Shown here in pieces: positions 17,871 to 27,184 of a stretch of 64,000 nucleotides of DNA. The DNA is from CAJPPJ01 sp963545265 (GTDB lineage Bacteria > Bacillota_I > Bacilli_A > RF39 > UBA660). The DNA lies in the NCBI GenBank assembly GCA_963545265.1, contig CAUUHY010000003.1, forward strand, positions 47,316-111,315. Reading direction: 5' to 3'. Positions within the stretch are counted from its first letter, which is position 1. The number at the start of each line of letters is the position of its first letter. Under the pieces are notes generated by a model. That model searched no databases. It saw only the letters and a list, made by a program, of their open reading frames with translations, and was not told the origin of the DNA. Position numbers and translations under genes: made by a program.

Positions 17871-20800
17871 ATGAATAATAGTTTAATTGATATAATTATA
17901 GGAAAAGAAAGAAAAAGATATAATCAAATTATTAAATTAATAGAAGAAAAAAATTACAATATATTATTTGATATGGATGAAAATCAAAAATTTGGATTAA
18001 CTAATCAAAAATATATAAATCGTATTTTAGCTAGAATGGAACAAGAAGTTTCTAATAATCCAGAATTCTTAATACAGATGAATCAATATTGGTATCATAG
18101 GGCTGATTATTTTAATAGAATTGCTATAAAATCAAATCCTAAAATTGTTGAAAATTTTATAGAACAAAATATTCTACAATCTTATAAATTAATATCGATG
18201 GCTTTAGACAATGGATATGTTCCATCTAGTGATTATATTAATACTAATTTTACAAATTTTTCTACTGTTGAGATTATGAAAAAATTAATTGATATAGGAT
18301 ATAGACCAACAAATGAAATAATTGAAAGGTATAGTAAAATTTTTTCTAATGAAGAATTATTTGTAAAAGCATTAGATTTTGGATATATTCCATCGTTGGA
18401 ATTTATTACTAGAACAAATTTATTAAATAATTCTAATTTAGTTGATAGAGTACTTGATACTATTGAACTTACACCAGAAGTTATTAATAGTCAAATTTTT
18501 TATGGCAATCAAAAAGCACAACAAAAAATTATAAGTGAAAGACCAGATTTGCTTTTGGTGATGAGTAATCATAGTCCTGCTTTTGAACAATTTTGGATTG
18601 AAGCATTTAAGCAAGGTTATATTCCCAAAGAGATTTTAAATAACTATACAATAACTGGTAATTTTTTACTTTTCTCTAAAATTGTTAAGCAAAATCCAGA
18701 AATGATTAAATATTGCAAGATAACAGATAAAGAGCAAAAAAAACAAATTGACGAACTTGCTTTATGTATGGGATACATTCCTAGTTTAAGCGATGGACAA
18801 AATAGTGAATATGTAAAAAAAAGCCCAAAATTAATGCATGCATTAATACTTCAAAGACCAGAGGCAATTAAGTATATTGAAACAGAAAATGAATTTTTTG
18901 ATTTAGTTCGTTTATCACTTGATTATGGCTATATACCTACATTAAAAGATATAGAATATAATCCTAGATTAGCTGATAGTTTTGATATTATGAAAATTAT
19001 GATTCAAGATAATCCAGAACTAATTAATATAATTAGATATACAACTCAAAATAAAGAAGAATTATTAAAAATTGCTATTAAAAATGGTTTTAACGGGACT
19101 ATTATAGGAAAATATAAAGGTACTGAAGATTATTATAATAAATTGTTGTACACAGAAACTGCAATAATGTATCAATTAGATAAAGGTCAAAAATTAAATA
19201 ACACTATTCAATATGGTAATAATTATACTATAAATCTTTATGATTATTTGATTAAAAAGGGTTATAAAACAAAAGAAATTATTAATTTGTTTAATTCCAA
19301 CTATGAAACAATGAAAAAAATTATATCTAAAAATCCAGAATATATAACTAGTTTAAGTAAAAATTTATCAAGAGAACAAATTGATGAATTAGGTTTACTT
19401 GCTATTGAAGGTGGTTATGTTCCAAAATTTGATGATGAAATATTTGGCTATGGTTACGAAACTGCAAAAATTATGGTTAAAACTTACCCTGAGTATTTAG
19501 AAAAAGTTAATTTATTTGATCGAAATTCACTTTTCTTAGTTAGTCCTTTTTCAGGTTATGATGAAATTTGTAAATTAGCTATAGATGCAGGTTTTATCCC
19601 AAATGTAGAAACAATGGGAGATGGTTATGGTGGATTGACTATAACGAAATATAACTATAGTTATGATATTATGAAGAAAGTTATACCTTTAAAACCTAAT
19701 TTAATTGAGGCATGTTGTGTTTCAAATAAAACTCAATATGATGAATTATGCCGTTTAGCTATATCTTGTGGATATGAAATAACAAATAAAACTGTTCATG
19801 AAGGAAATAAAATGTGTTCAAATTATGATCTAATGGCAAGATATATTTCTAAATACCCAAGTTTTTTATTAAATGTTGAAATAACAAATTCAGAGGAGAT
19901 GTTAAAATTAATTGATATATCAATAAAATCTGGTTTAAAACTTAATAATTTAAATAAAAACCAATTGTTACAATTATTTTTATCTGTTGATGAAGACAAT
20001 TGGCCTAACTATTTAGATGATAAGACTATGGATTTTTTAAGAAAAACAAAAAGATTATATGTTAATAATGATGAGATTTCAAATACCATAAATCCAAGAT
20101 TTTTGTCAGATGAAATAACTAATCATTTTACAAAAGCTCAAGTTGAAATATTATCTTGTTATCCAAATTTACAAGAAAAAATATTGAATTTATCATCTAA
20201 CAGCCCTAATGATAAAATAATTTATGAGTTAGTAGACAAATATAAGAATAATTTAGAGTGGACATCTATTTTAGAAAAATCTTTAGATAATCTAAATTCT
20301 TCTGAATATGCTAATTTGCTTTCATCAATAAATGGTAAAGAATTATCGTCAGAAGAAAAAGAAAATTTAATATATTTATTAATGACGAATAATCATTTAG
20401 ATATTTCAAGTTTTGAAGAATTAAAAAATATAGATTCTATAAGAAAAAACTATATAAATATGCTTATAAAAAGAAATACTATAGGTAGTTTAAAAAGTGC
20501 TTATTTTGAAAAGACTTTTGGTATTGATTTACCAACAGCTATTAATTTAGTAAATTTATATGGAAAAAGCTTAGAAAGTAACACAATAAATAATTTAGAT
20601 GAAAAAAGTAGATCAGAATTTATTTTACTTGAGAATATGAAAAAAATTATTAATTTAAATAATTTAGAAGTATTAAAATATTATGTTAAAAATATTAATC
20701 CAGAATTTATAGTTAAACCAGATTTAATGGTTACTTATGAAGCAAAGTTAAAATACTTGTTTACTCAAGAATTTAATAAAAGTTTTACTAAGCCACTTCA

Positions 20801-22703
20801 AGAAGATAAAGTTATTAGTAATATACATGATGAACAAGATTTAGATATTTATTTAGCTGCTGGTCGTGATGGAAAAAAGAAATGTAGAATGATGATAACT
20901 TCACTTGGTGCTTATGCAAGTATGGAAGAACCAGATGATTATTATGCAAGTTGGAATATTGGTAAAATAGCTTCACATGGTTGTTGTTGTAGTTATATAG
21001 GTGAGAAAAATTTAGGTACTGCAGAAGTAAAATATTGTTGTTTAGGCTTTACAGATTATGAATTAGGTGCATTGCAATTATCTGGTCCTTATGACTTATG
21101 TTCTGCATCAAGAGAAGATAGTTATCAAATAACTTCAACTTATTCGTCAATGTACTTGTTGCCAGATGATGTTTTAAGTTATACTAGACATACACATAAT
21201 GAAACTGTTTGGGAAAGAAGAAATATTTCTGGAGATTCTATCTTTAAAAAACAACCTTCTTATATAGTTTATTTTGTAGATAATTTTGAAGATAGACTAA
21301 GTGATTTAGAAGCCATGAAACAATGGAATTCTGTTAAAAAAGCAGCATCTAACTTTTCTATTGATGTTGATGGTGTTAAGAAACCATTACCTATTATGGT
21401 TGTTGAGAGAGAAAAAATAGCAAAATCTCAACTTGAAATAATCAAAAATAAATTAAATGATTTTAAAACTACTTTAGATTCAAAATTAATAAAAGATATT
21501 ATATCTGATTATGAAAGTAATTATGCAGGTAACAGAAGCTATCATCTTGATATATCTGAAAAATATTTTCCAAAACATGAGCAATTATCAGATAGTGTTG
21601 TTGGTGAAATTATAGAAACAGTTGAAAAAATATATAAGACTAAACCTAATGATGCAATTAGCTGTATTTATGAATTAGAAAAAGCAGTTAGAAGTGAGAA
21701 AGAAAAATATAATAATACTCAACATGGAGTGGGACAAACATTACCATCTTTCGATATTGAAGAAGCGTTAATTAATATTAATAAATTAAAATCATCTTTT
21801 AAAATAGGTATGGATTCAACATTAGTTATGATTAATAATAGTGATGGTAATGAAAGACAATTTAAAAGAACTGATATTTCTACTATTGATCAATCACTTA
21901 TTGATACACAATTATCTTCTTCTGATGTTATGAGTATATTAACTAAAAGTGGATTATCTTCATCACTAGTTATGTATGAAAATGAGATTAAAGAAGAGAA
22001 TATAAATGGTAGGTTAAAAGTTCATGGACAAAGACATATAAAAAATGTTTTGTTGTATTCTATATTAATTGGACAATCTGTTGTTCAAGATAAACATGAT
22101 TTAGATTTAATAATGCTATCTGCTAAATATCATGATATAGGTAGAAAAACCGATGCTTATGAGGAACATGCTGAACCAAGTTCAAAGATTGCTATTGAGA
22201 AATTAAAAGATAAATGTTCTCCGGAAGATTTATCAGTAATTAGTACTATAATTGAATTTCATGAAATACCAAGAAATTTTGCTAATATTAATGAATTATT
22301 TGTTGAAATGGCTCGAAAAAACGGTATTATTGATGATCAAATACCAAAAGTAAGAAAAATGGCTGAAGTATTAAAAGATGCTGATGCACTTGACAGAACT
22401 AGATTTATTAACAAAGCTAGATTAAATCCCAAATTTTTACAATATGATGTATCGAAACACTTAATAAAGTTTGCATCATCATTACAAGAAACTTATGCAA
22501 TTTCTGACTTAAAAGAATTTCATTGTAATGAACCAATAGATATTTTATTACAAACATATACTCCTCAAGAAGTTTTAAGAACTATTAGACATAATATCAG
22601 AGGAGATTTAGGAAATGAAGATATTCAAAATTTTATAAACTCTTGGGCAATTTTAAGTGTGCAAAAAGATAAAATGGAAGAAGGTGCTAAACATGGAAAA
22701 TAA
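17871..22703 (+). CDS. Giant repeat protein with C-terminal HD phosphohydrolase domain
   Basis: This soluble protein has 1610 residues and no signal peptide. Residues 1-700 are helical units ending in a 'GYIPS'-like turn (GYVPSSDYI, GYRPTNEII, GYIPSLEFI, GYIPTLKDI, GYVPKFDDE, GFIPNVETM), spaced about 33 residues where regular, similar to ankyrin arrays. Residues 700-980 are helical. Residues 990-1200 form a distinct domain with a CCC cluster (1038-1040), the motif GFTDYELGALQLSGP and HNE at 1109-1111; I cannot name it. Residues 1380-1560 are an HD domain: HGQRH (1385-1389), HD (1421-1422) and DADALDR (1503-1509), all metal ligands present. HD enzymes hydrolyse nucleotide phosphates or phosphodiesters. 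The substrate is unknown. Confidence 0.85.
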   Translation: MNNSLIDIIIGKERKRYNQIIKLIEEKNYNILFDMDENQKFGLTNQKYINRILARMEQEVSNNPEFLIQMNQYWYHRADYFNRIAIKSNPKIVENFIEQNILQSYKLISMALDNGYVPSSDYINTNFTNFSTVEIMKKLIDIGYRPTNEIIERYSKIFSNEELFVKALDFGYIPSLEFITRTNLLNNSNLVDRVLDTIELTPEVINSQIFYGNQKAQQKIISERPDLLLVMSNHSPAFEQFWIEAFKQGYIPKEILNNYTITGNFLLFSKIVKQNPEMIKYCKITDKEQKKQIDELALCMGYIPSLSDGQNSEYVKKSPKLMHALILQRPEAIKYIETENEFFDLVRLSLDYGYIPTLKDIEYNPRLADSFDIMKIMIQDNPELINIIRYTTQNKEELLKIAIKNGFNGTIIGKYKGTEDYYNKLLYTETAIMYQLDKGQKLNNTIQYGNNYTINLYDYLIKKGYKTKEIINLFNSNYETMKKIISKNPEYITSLSKNLSREQIDELGLLAIEGGYVPKFDDEIFGYGYETAKIMVKTYPEYLEKVNLFDRNSLFLVSPFSGYDEICKLAIDAGFIPNVETMGDGYGGLTITKYNYSYDIMKKVIPLKPNLIEACCVSNKTQYDELCRLAISCGYEITNKTVHEGNKMCSNYDLMARYISKYPSFLLNVEITNSEEMLKLIDISIKSGLKLNNLNKNQLLQLFLSVDEDNWPNYLDDKTMDFLRKTKRLYVNNDEISNTINPRFLSDEITNHFTKAQVEILSCYPNLQEKILNLSSNSPNDKIIYELVDKYKNNLEWTSILEKSLDNLNSSEYANLLSSINGKELSSEEKENLIYLLMTNNHLDISSFEELKNIDSIRKNYINMLIKRNTIGSLKSAYFEKTFGIDLPTAINLVNLYGKSLESNTINNLDEKSRSEFILLENMKKIINLNNLEVLKYYVKNINPEFIVKPDLMVTYEAKLKYLFTQEFNKSFTKPLQEDKVISNIHDEQDLDIYLAAGRDGKKKCRMMITSLGAYASMEEPDDYYASWNIGKIASHGCCCSYIGEKNLGTAEVKYCCLGFTDYELGALQLSGPYDLCSASREDSYQITSTYSSMYLLPDDVLSYTRHTHNETVWERRNISGDSIFKKQPSYIVYFVDNFEDRLSDLEAMKQWNSVKKAASNFSIDVDGVKKPLPIMVVEREKIAKSQLEIIKNKLNDFKTTLDSKLIKDIISDYESNYAGNRSYHLDISEKYFPKHEQLSDSVVGEIIETVEKIYKTKPNDAISCIYELEKAVRSEKEKYNNTQHGVGQTLPSFDIEEALININKLKSSFKIGMDSTLVMINNSDGNERQFKRTDISTIDQSLIDTQLSSSDVMSILTKSGLSSSLVMYENEIKEENINGRLKVHGQRHIKNVLLYSILIGQSVVQDKHDLDLIMLSAKYHDIGRKTDAYEEHAEPSSKIAIEKLKDKCSPEDLSVISTIIEFHEIPRNFANINELFVEMARKNGIIDDQIPKVRKMAEVLKDADALDRTRFINKARLNPKFLQYDVSKHLIKFASSLQETYAISDLKEFHCNEPIDILLQTYTPQEVLRTIRHNIRGDLGNEDIQNFINSWAILSVQKDKMEEGAKHGK

Positions 22704-22920
22704 TGATTTAAAAGGACAAAAAAAATTAAAGAAGGAAGAGTCTATTTTTGGACAGGATCAAGTACCAATTTCTTTAAATAAGCAAATTTTTGTTAAAAAT
22801 TTAACAAATGAACAAAAATTAGAATATCTTAGAGACTTAATACAAGATGTAGAGCAAAAGTTAGAATCAACTTGTATAAGTAAAAAATTAGTTAAAAAAG
22901 ACGATAATTTAAAGCGATAA
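22693..22920 (+). CDS. Small 75-residue partner of the HD giant protein
   Basis: This is a small, charged cytoplasmic protein. I choose ATG 22693, which has GAAGAAGG eight bases upstream and overlaps the end of the preceding gene by eleven bases; the longer frame from 22657 has no ribosome-binding site. The C-terminal half has helix-forming sequence (NEQKLEYLRDLIQDVEQKLE). The overlap implies coupled translation with the giant protein, so it may be a subunit, regulator or immunity-like partner. No family is recognised. Confidence 0.75.
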   Translation: MENNDLKGQKKLKKEESIFGQDQVPISLNKQIFVKNLTNEQKLEYLRDLIQDVEQKLESTCISKKLVKKDDNLKR

Positions 22921-22935
22921 GCTATCGTCTTTTTT
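22894..22935 (+). terminator. Terminator overlapping the small partner gene
   Basis: The stem AAAAAAGACGATA (22894-22906) pairs with TATCGTCTTTTTT (22923-22935). The TAA stop at 22918-22920 lies within the loop. Confidence 0.88.
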
Positions 22936-23243
22936 ATTTCTGTTTATTATTTGGAATTGATAATTTTTTTGAATTTTTAAGTAGATTTACAAAAGAATAA
23001 TTTTCAATTTCATAATTTATTAAGGACAATGAGTTAAATTTAAGTGAACAACTAATTCTATGTTTTTAAATATAAATATAAAAAAAATTATTATTTTTAA
23101 TATTAATTGAATTTTTAATTAAGTACAGCTTTTTCATATATATTTATAAATTAATTTTTCTTTTTGGTATAAAAAATTAATCAATAAAAATAAGAAATTT
23201 TATTGTTATACAATAGATGCGAAATATTTATATAAACAAAAAT
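22936..23243. other. AT-rich gap with no gene seen
   Basis: I see no open frame with a ribosome-binding site and no recognised motif in this stretch. It is dense in A/T runs. A -10-like TATACAAT occurs at 23207-23214 without a good -35, and could drive the possible RNA that follows. Confidence 0.5.
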
Positions 23244-23334
23244 GACTTAAGCTTTATAATTAAAGTGATTAATCAAGAAAGGACTTAAGTCCGAAGATCA
23301 TAACATATAACCTTTATGTTTTATATGTTTTTTT
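23244..23334 (+). ncRNA. Possible structured RNA ending in a terminator
   Basis: GACTTAAG (23244-23251) can pair with CTTAAGTC (23284-23291). These enclose a small hairpin CTTTA-TAAT-TAAAG (23252-23265) and the palindrome TGATTAATCA. The 3' arm also forms a self-complementary GGACTTAAGTCC, which would compete. After a short linker comes an intrinsic terminator, AACATATAA/TTATATGTT (23302-23310 with 23321-23329) and seven T. This suggests a short independent RNA, or an attenuated leader of dnaE about 115 bases downstream. No known family is recognised. Confidence 0.45.
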
Positions 23335-23450
23335 ACCTTTTAAATAATCTTAAAAGAAAAAGTCATATAAATTTTTCATATCTTGAATAATATCTAAGAT
23401 AAATAGAATTTAATAAGAAATTAATTTATAATAGTTATTAAAGAGGCATT

Positions 23451-26312
23451 ATGTATACACCTATATATTTAAAAACAAATTACTCATTTTTAGAAAGTAC
23501 TATTAGAATTGAAAAACTAATAGATTTTGCTGTTACTAAGAACTTTAAATATGTATGTATTACAGATATAAATATGATAGCTGTTATGGAGTTTTATCAT
23601 TTAGCTAAACAAAATAATTTAATACCTGTTGTAGGTTTAGAAATAAGTCTAAATTCATTAAAACTACTTGCTTTTGGTAATTATTATTCACTTATTTCTC
23701 TTGCGACTTTATCTAGTGAAAAAGAACTAGAAATAAGTGATTTAGATAATAGTTTAACTTATGTTTTACCATATGATTCAAAAGATTTATTAGATATATT
23801 AAAATTAGATAATATTTATTTAGGTTATAAGAATGAAAAAGAAGAAATAGAACTTAGTTTATTATCAGATAAGATTATCTTTTTACCTAAACACACATCA
23901 TTAACAGTAAAAGATGCAGAAAACTTTAAATACTTATCTATGTTAAAGAATGAAAAAGTAGATAAAGAAGAAATAAATAATTATTATTTAGAAAATATAG
24001 ATAAAAAAGAAGAGACAGAAAACTTTTTATCTAACTTTGTTTTAGATATTAAAAAAGAAGAAGATGTACTTCCAATATATGATATAAATATAGATGCTAA
24101 GAAGAGTTTAATAGAGCTATCTATTAAAGGACTTTGTTTAAGACTTAATAAAGATTATAAAGATATAGATGTCAAGTATAAAGAAAGATTAAAAAAAGAA
24201 TTAACGGTAATAAATTCTATGAATTTTGCTAATTACTTTTTAGTAGTTAGTGACTTTATAAGATATGCTAAGAAAAATAAAATATTAGTATCTCCAGGAA
24301 GAGGTTCTGTTGTTGGTAGTTTAGTAGCATATACTACTGGAATAACAGATATAGATCCTTTAAAATATAATTTATATTTTGAAAGATTTTTAAATGCTTC
24401 TAGAATTACTATGCCTGATATCGATACAGATTTTCCTGATATTTATAGAGAAGATGTAATAGAATATGTTAAAGATAAATATGGAAAAGAAAACGTATCT
24501 GGAGTAGTTACAGTATCTACTATGCAAACTAAACAGTTAGTTAGAGAAATATCTAAGTTATTTAATATAGATAATAAAATAGTAGAAAGAATATTAAAAC
24601 TAGTAGATTCAAAAACACCACTTAAAGAAGCAGTAGATAAGAGTTTAACTTTAAAAGAGATATTTAATTCTAGTTTAGAACTTAGAAAAATATATGATTT
24701 ATGTATCTTTTTTGATTCTTTTCCACATCATACTTCAATTCATGCATCCGCTATTATAATATCTAATAAAAACTTAAAAAATATAATACCTTTAATTAAA
24801 AGTAATGACTTATATTTAACATCTTATACTATGAATTATTTAGAAGAGTTAGGTCTTTTAAAAATGGACTTTTTAGGTATTAAAAATTTAACTACTATTA
24901 TGAATATAATAGAAGATATAAAAGTAAATGAAAATATAGAAATAGATTTTAATAAGATAGATTTAGATGATAAATTAACTTTAAATTTATTTAAAAATGC
25001 TAATACTAAAGGTATATTTCAGTTTGATAGTTATGGTATGAGAAGATTCTTATCTAATTTAAAAGTAGATAGTTTTTCTGATATATATGCAGCTATTGCT
25101 TTATATAGACCTGGGCCTCAAGAAAATATACCTAGTTATATAAGAAGAAAAGAAGGTAAAGAAAAGATAGAATATTTAGATAAATCTTTAGAAAATATCT
25201 TATCTTCAACATATGGTATTTTAATATATCAAGAACAAATTATGGAAATAGCTCATATCTATGCAGGATTTACTTTAAAAGAAGCAGATTCATTTAGAAA
25301 AGCCGTATCTAAAAAGAACTTAAATGATTTAAAAAACTTAGAAGAAAGTTTTATATCTTCTTCAATGAAACTAAATAGAGATCCTTTAGTTACTAAAAAG
25401 ATATTTGATTTGATATTAAAATTTGCAAATTATGGATTTAATAAATCACATTCTGTTGCTTATTCGGTAGTAGCGTTTAAACAAGCGTATTTTAAAGCTC
25501 ATTATAAAGAATATTTTTATAAAGAAATATTATTAAACGAAATAAACGATAAAGAAAAAACAGAAGATTATATTAAAGAAGCTAAAGTTTTAGGAATAGA
25601 GATAAAAGGACCTAGTATTTTAAAATCTGCAACTAATTATTCATTAGAAAAAAACACATTATATTATCCACTTATTGGAGTTAAAGGAATAGGTTTAGTT
25701 TTAGCAGAAAAGATAAATTCTATTAATAAATCAACTGATATATATGATATGTTTACTTCTTTATATGAAATAGGAGTTAGAGAAAGTACATTTGAAACTT
25801 TAATTAAAGTAGGAGCTTTTGATTCATATAAAATAAATAGAAAAAGTTTAATTGAAGCTTTAACTTCTCTTATTAATTATGCAGAGTTAAAAACAAATTA
25901 CTTTTCTGAAGATATAAGACCAGTTATCGTTAGTTATAAAGATTATACTGAGATAGAAAAACTTGAGATGGAAAAAGAATTACTTGGATTTTATTTATCT
26001 AGTTATCCGACATCTTTATATAAAAAAGAAGGTTTTATAGAAGTAAAAGATATTGATAACTATATAAATAAAGATGTAACAATCGTTCTTTATATTAATA
26101 AGATTAAAGAAATAATTACTAAAAATGGAGAAAAGATGGCATTTGTTGATGCTAGTGATAAAGATAAAATATCTTTAACTATTTTTCCAAATACTTATAA
26201 GGATATAGAAATAAATAAAAAAGATATAGTGGAAGTAAATGGACAGGTAGTTATTAGAAATAGTGAAAGACAAATAATAGTGAAAACGATAAAAAAACTA
26301 ACAAGTCTTTAA
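23451..26312 (+). CDS. dnaE: DNA polymerase III alpha subunit DnaE
   Basis: This is a C-family replicative polymerase of the DnaE type, the second polymerase beside PolC in Firmicutes. The 953 residues run: PHP domain (1-200), polymerase core with the catalytic triad PDIDTDFPD (Asp 323, 325, 327), GRGSVVGS near residue 283, HASAIIIS near 430, a helix-hairpin-helix region, and a C-terminal OB fold (about 860-940). The PHP domain has lost the usual metal ligands: HxHxxYS is replaced by LKTNYSF and TDH by TDIN, so PHP phosphatase activity is unlikely. A ribosome-binding site AAAGAGG precedes the ATG, and a -10 TATAAT lies at 23427. The protein is shorter than typical DnaE (about 1100). Confidence 0.96.
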   Translation: MYTPIYLKTNYSFLESTIRIEKLIDFAVTKNFKYVCITDINMIAVMEFYHLAKQNNLIPVVGLEISLNSLKLLAFGNYYSLISLATLSSEKELEISDLDNSLTYVLPYDSKDLLDILKLDNIYLGYKNEKEEIELSLLSDKIIFLPKHTSLTVKDAENFKYLSMLKNEKVDKEEINNYYLENIDKKEETENFLSNFVLDIKKEEDVLPIYDINIDAKKSLIELSIKGLCLRLNKDYKDIDVKYKERLKKELTVINSMNFANYFLVVSDFIRYAKKNKILVSPGRGSVVGSLVAYTTGITDIDPLKYNLYFERFLNASRITMPDIDTDFPDIYREDVIEYVKDKYGKENVSGVVTVSTMQTKQLVREISKLFNIDNKIVERILKLVDSKTPLKEAVDKSLTLKEIFNSSLELRKIYDLCIFFDSFPHHTSIHASAIIISNKNLKNIIPLIKSNDLYLTSYTMNYLEELGLLKMDFLGIKNLTTIMNIIEDIKVNENIEIDFNKIDLDDKLTLNLFKNANTKGIFQFDSYGMRRFLSNLKVDSFSDIYAAIALYRPGPQENIPSYIRRKEGKEKIEYLDKSLENILSSTYGILIYQEQIMEIAHIYAGFTLKEADSFRKAVSKKNLNDLKNLEESFISSSMKLNRDPLVTKKIFDLILKFANYGFNKSHSVAYSVVAFKQAYFKAHYKEYFYKEILLNEINDKEKTEDYIKEAKVLGIEIKGPSILKSATNYSLEKNTLYYPLIGVKGIGLVLAEKINSINKSTDIYDMFTSLYEIGVRESTFETLIKVGAFDSYKINRKSLIEALTSLINYAELKTNYFSEDIRPVIVSYKDYTEIEKLEMEKELLGFYLSSYPTSLYKKEGFIEVKDIDNYINKDVTIVLYINKIKEIITKNGEKMAFVDASDKDKISLTIFPNTYKDIEINKKDIVEVNGQVVIRNSERQIIVKTIKKLTSL

Positions 26313-26326
26313 ACTATAATGGAATA

Positions 26327-26341
26327 TATGGTAGAATATTA
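26327..26341 (+). promoter_or_regulatory. Extended -10 promoter before the gene upstream of polC
   Basis: TATGGTAGAATATTA is nearly identical to the boxes at 9732, 46313 and 50713. It lies 18 bases before the ATG, so it would start a short-leader transcript. Confidence 0.55.
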
Positions 26342-26358
26342 AACGTAAAGGAGCAAAG

Positions 26359-27171
26359 ATGGAAGTTGTTTTTAAGACTAATGATTATTTATTAGCATGG
26401 TATTTACTATTTAAACCATCTACTGATACAGAATTTCAAAAGATTAAATTAAAACTTTGGAAAAATTATACAGATGAATATAAAAAAATTGAAAAAGATA
26501 ATGTAAAAATAATGCAAGATACTGATAATTTTATACCAAGTAATGATTTAATATACGATAAAATTTTTGAAACTGATTACTTTAAAGAATATAAAAAGAA
26601 AACAGATAAGAATATGTTTATCTTAAGAGAAGCATATGATATTAATAAAAAAGTTATAGATAAAGAATTAAAGGATATATTAAAGCATAAGATTAGAAAT
26701 GTTTATGAAATAATAATTATGTATCCAGAGTTAAATATATCTGAATATGTTAAAAATAATCCTAAAAAAGTTATAGTATGGGGTAGAAAAGAAGATGAAG
26801 AAGATTCGCTTTCTTCAGTATTTAAAATACTTTATACAGCTTTAAAATACGAGTTGAGTGATTTAAAAATAACAAGAGAAAATGTTTTAAGTTCTATAAT
26901 AGATATGGTTATAACTAACGAATTACAATCGAGATTATTAAATAAATCTTGTTATAATGAAGGTTTTAAAAAACTGTTAGAAATTAAACATACTTTGTAT
27001 CCTTATTTTCTTATGTATTTAGGAATATTAGAAAAAGAAGAACTTTTAAAAAGAAGTAAGTATGACGATATAAAATTTGATGTGAAAGTAATAGAAAATG
27101 GATTAGCAAAAGTTGATTTAAAAGAATTCATTACATTTTGTGATGAAAACTATCAATATTTAATTCATTAA
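26359..27171 (+). CDS. Unrecognised 270-residue protein between dnaE and polC
   Basis: I cannot assign this protein. It is cytoplasmic, mostly helical and lysine-rich, with no signal peptide or metal motif. Segments near residues 115-215 (IIIMYPELNISEYV, SVFKILYTALKYEL) look like a helical bundle, and the last 50 residues include strands (IKFDVKVIENGLAKVDL). It has its own promoter box and a GGAGC-type ribosome-binding site. It lies 13 bases before polC, with the polC ribosome-binding site in the gap, so it is probably in the same operon. Its place between the two replicative polymerases hints at a replication-linked role, but nothing in the sequence shows this. Confidence 0.78.
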   Translation: MEVVFKTNDYLLAWYLLFKPSTDTEFQKIKLKLWKNYTDEYKKIEKDNVKIMQDTDNFIPSNDLIYDKIFETDYFKEYKKKTDKNMFILREAYDINKKVIDKELKDILKHKIRNVYEIIIMYPELNISEYVKNNPKKVIVWGRKEDEEDSLSSVFKILYTALKYELSDLKITRENVLSSIIDMVITNELQSRLLNKSCYNEGFKKLLEIKHTLYPYFLMYLGILEKEELLKRSKYDDIKFDVKVIENGLAKVDLKEFITFCDENYQYLIH

Positions 27172-27184
27172 CATGGAGGATTAG

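Noticed and set aside
22921..23243. Decayed gene in the gap before dnaE
   Set aside because: No stretch reads as a recognisable protein in any frame; the sequence is simply A/T-rich.
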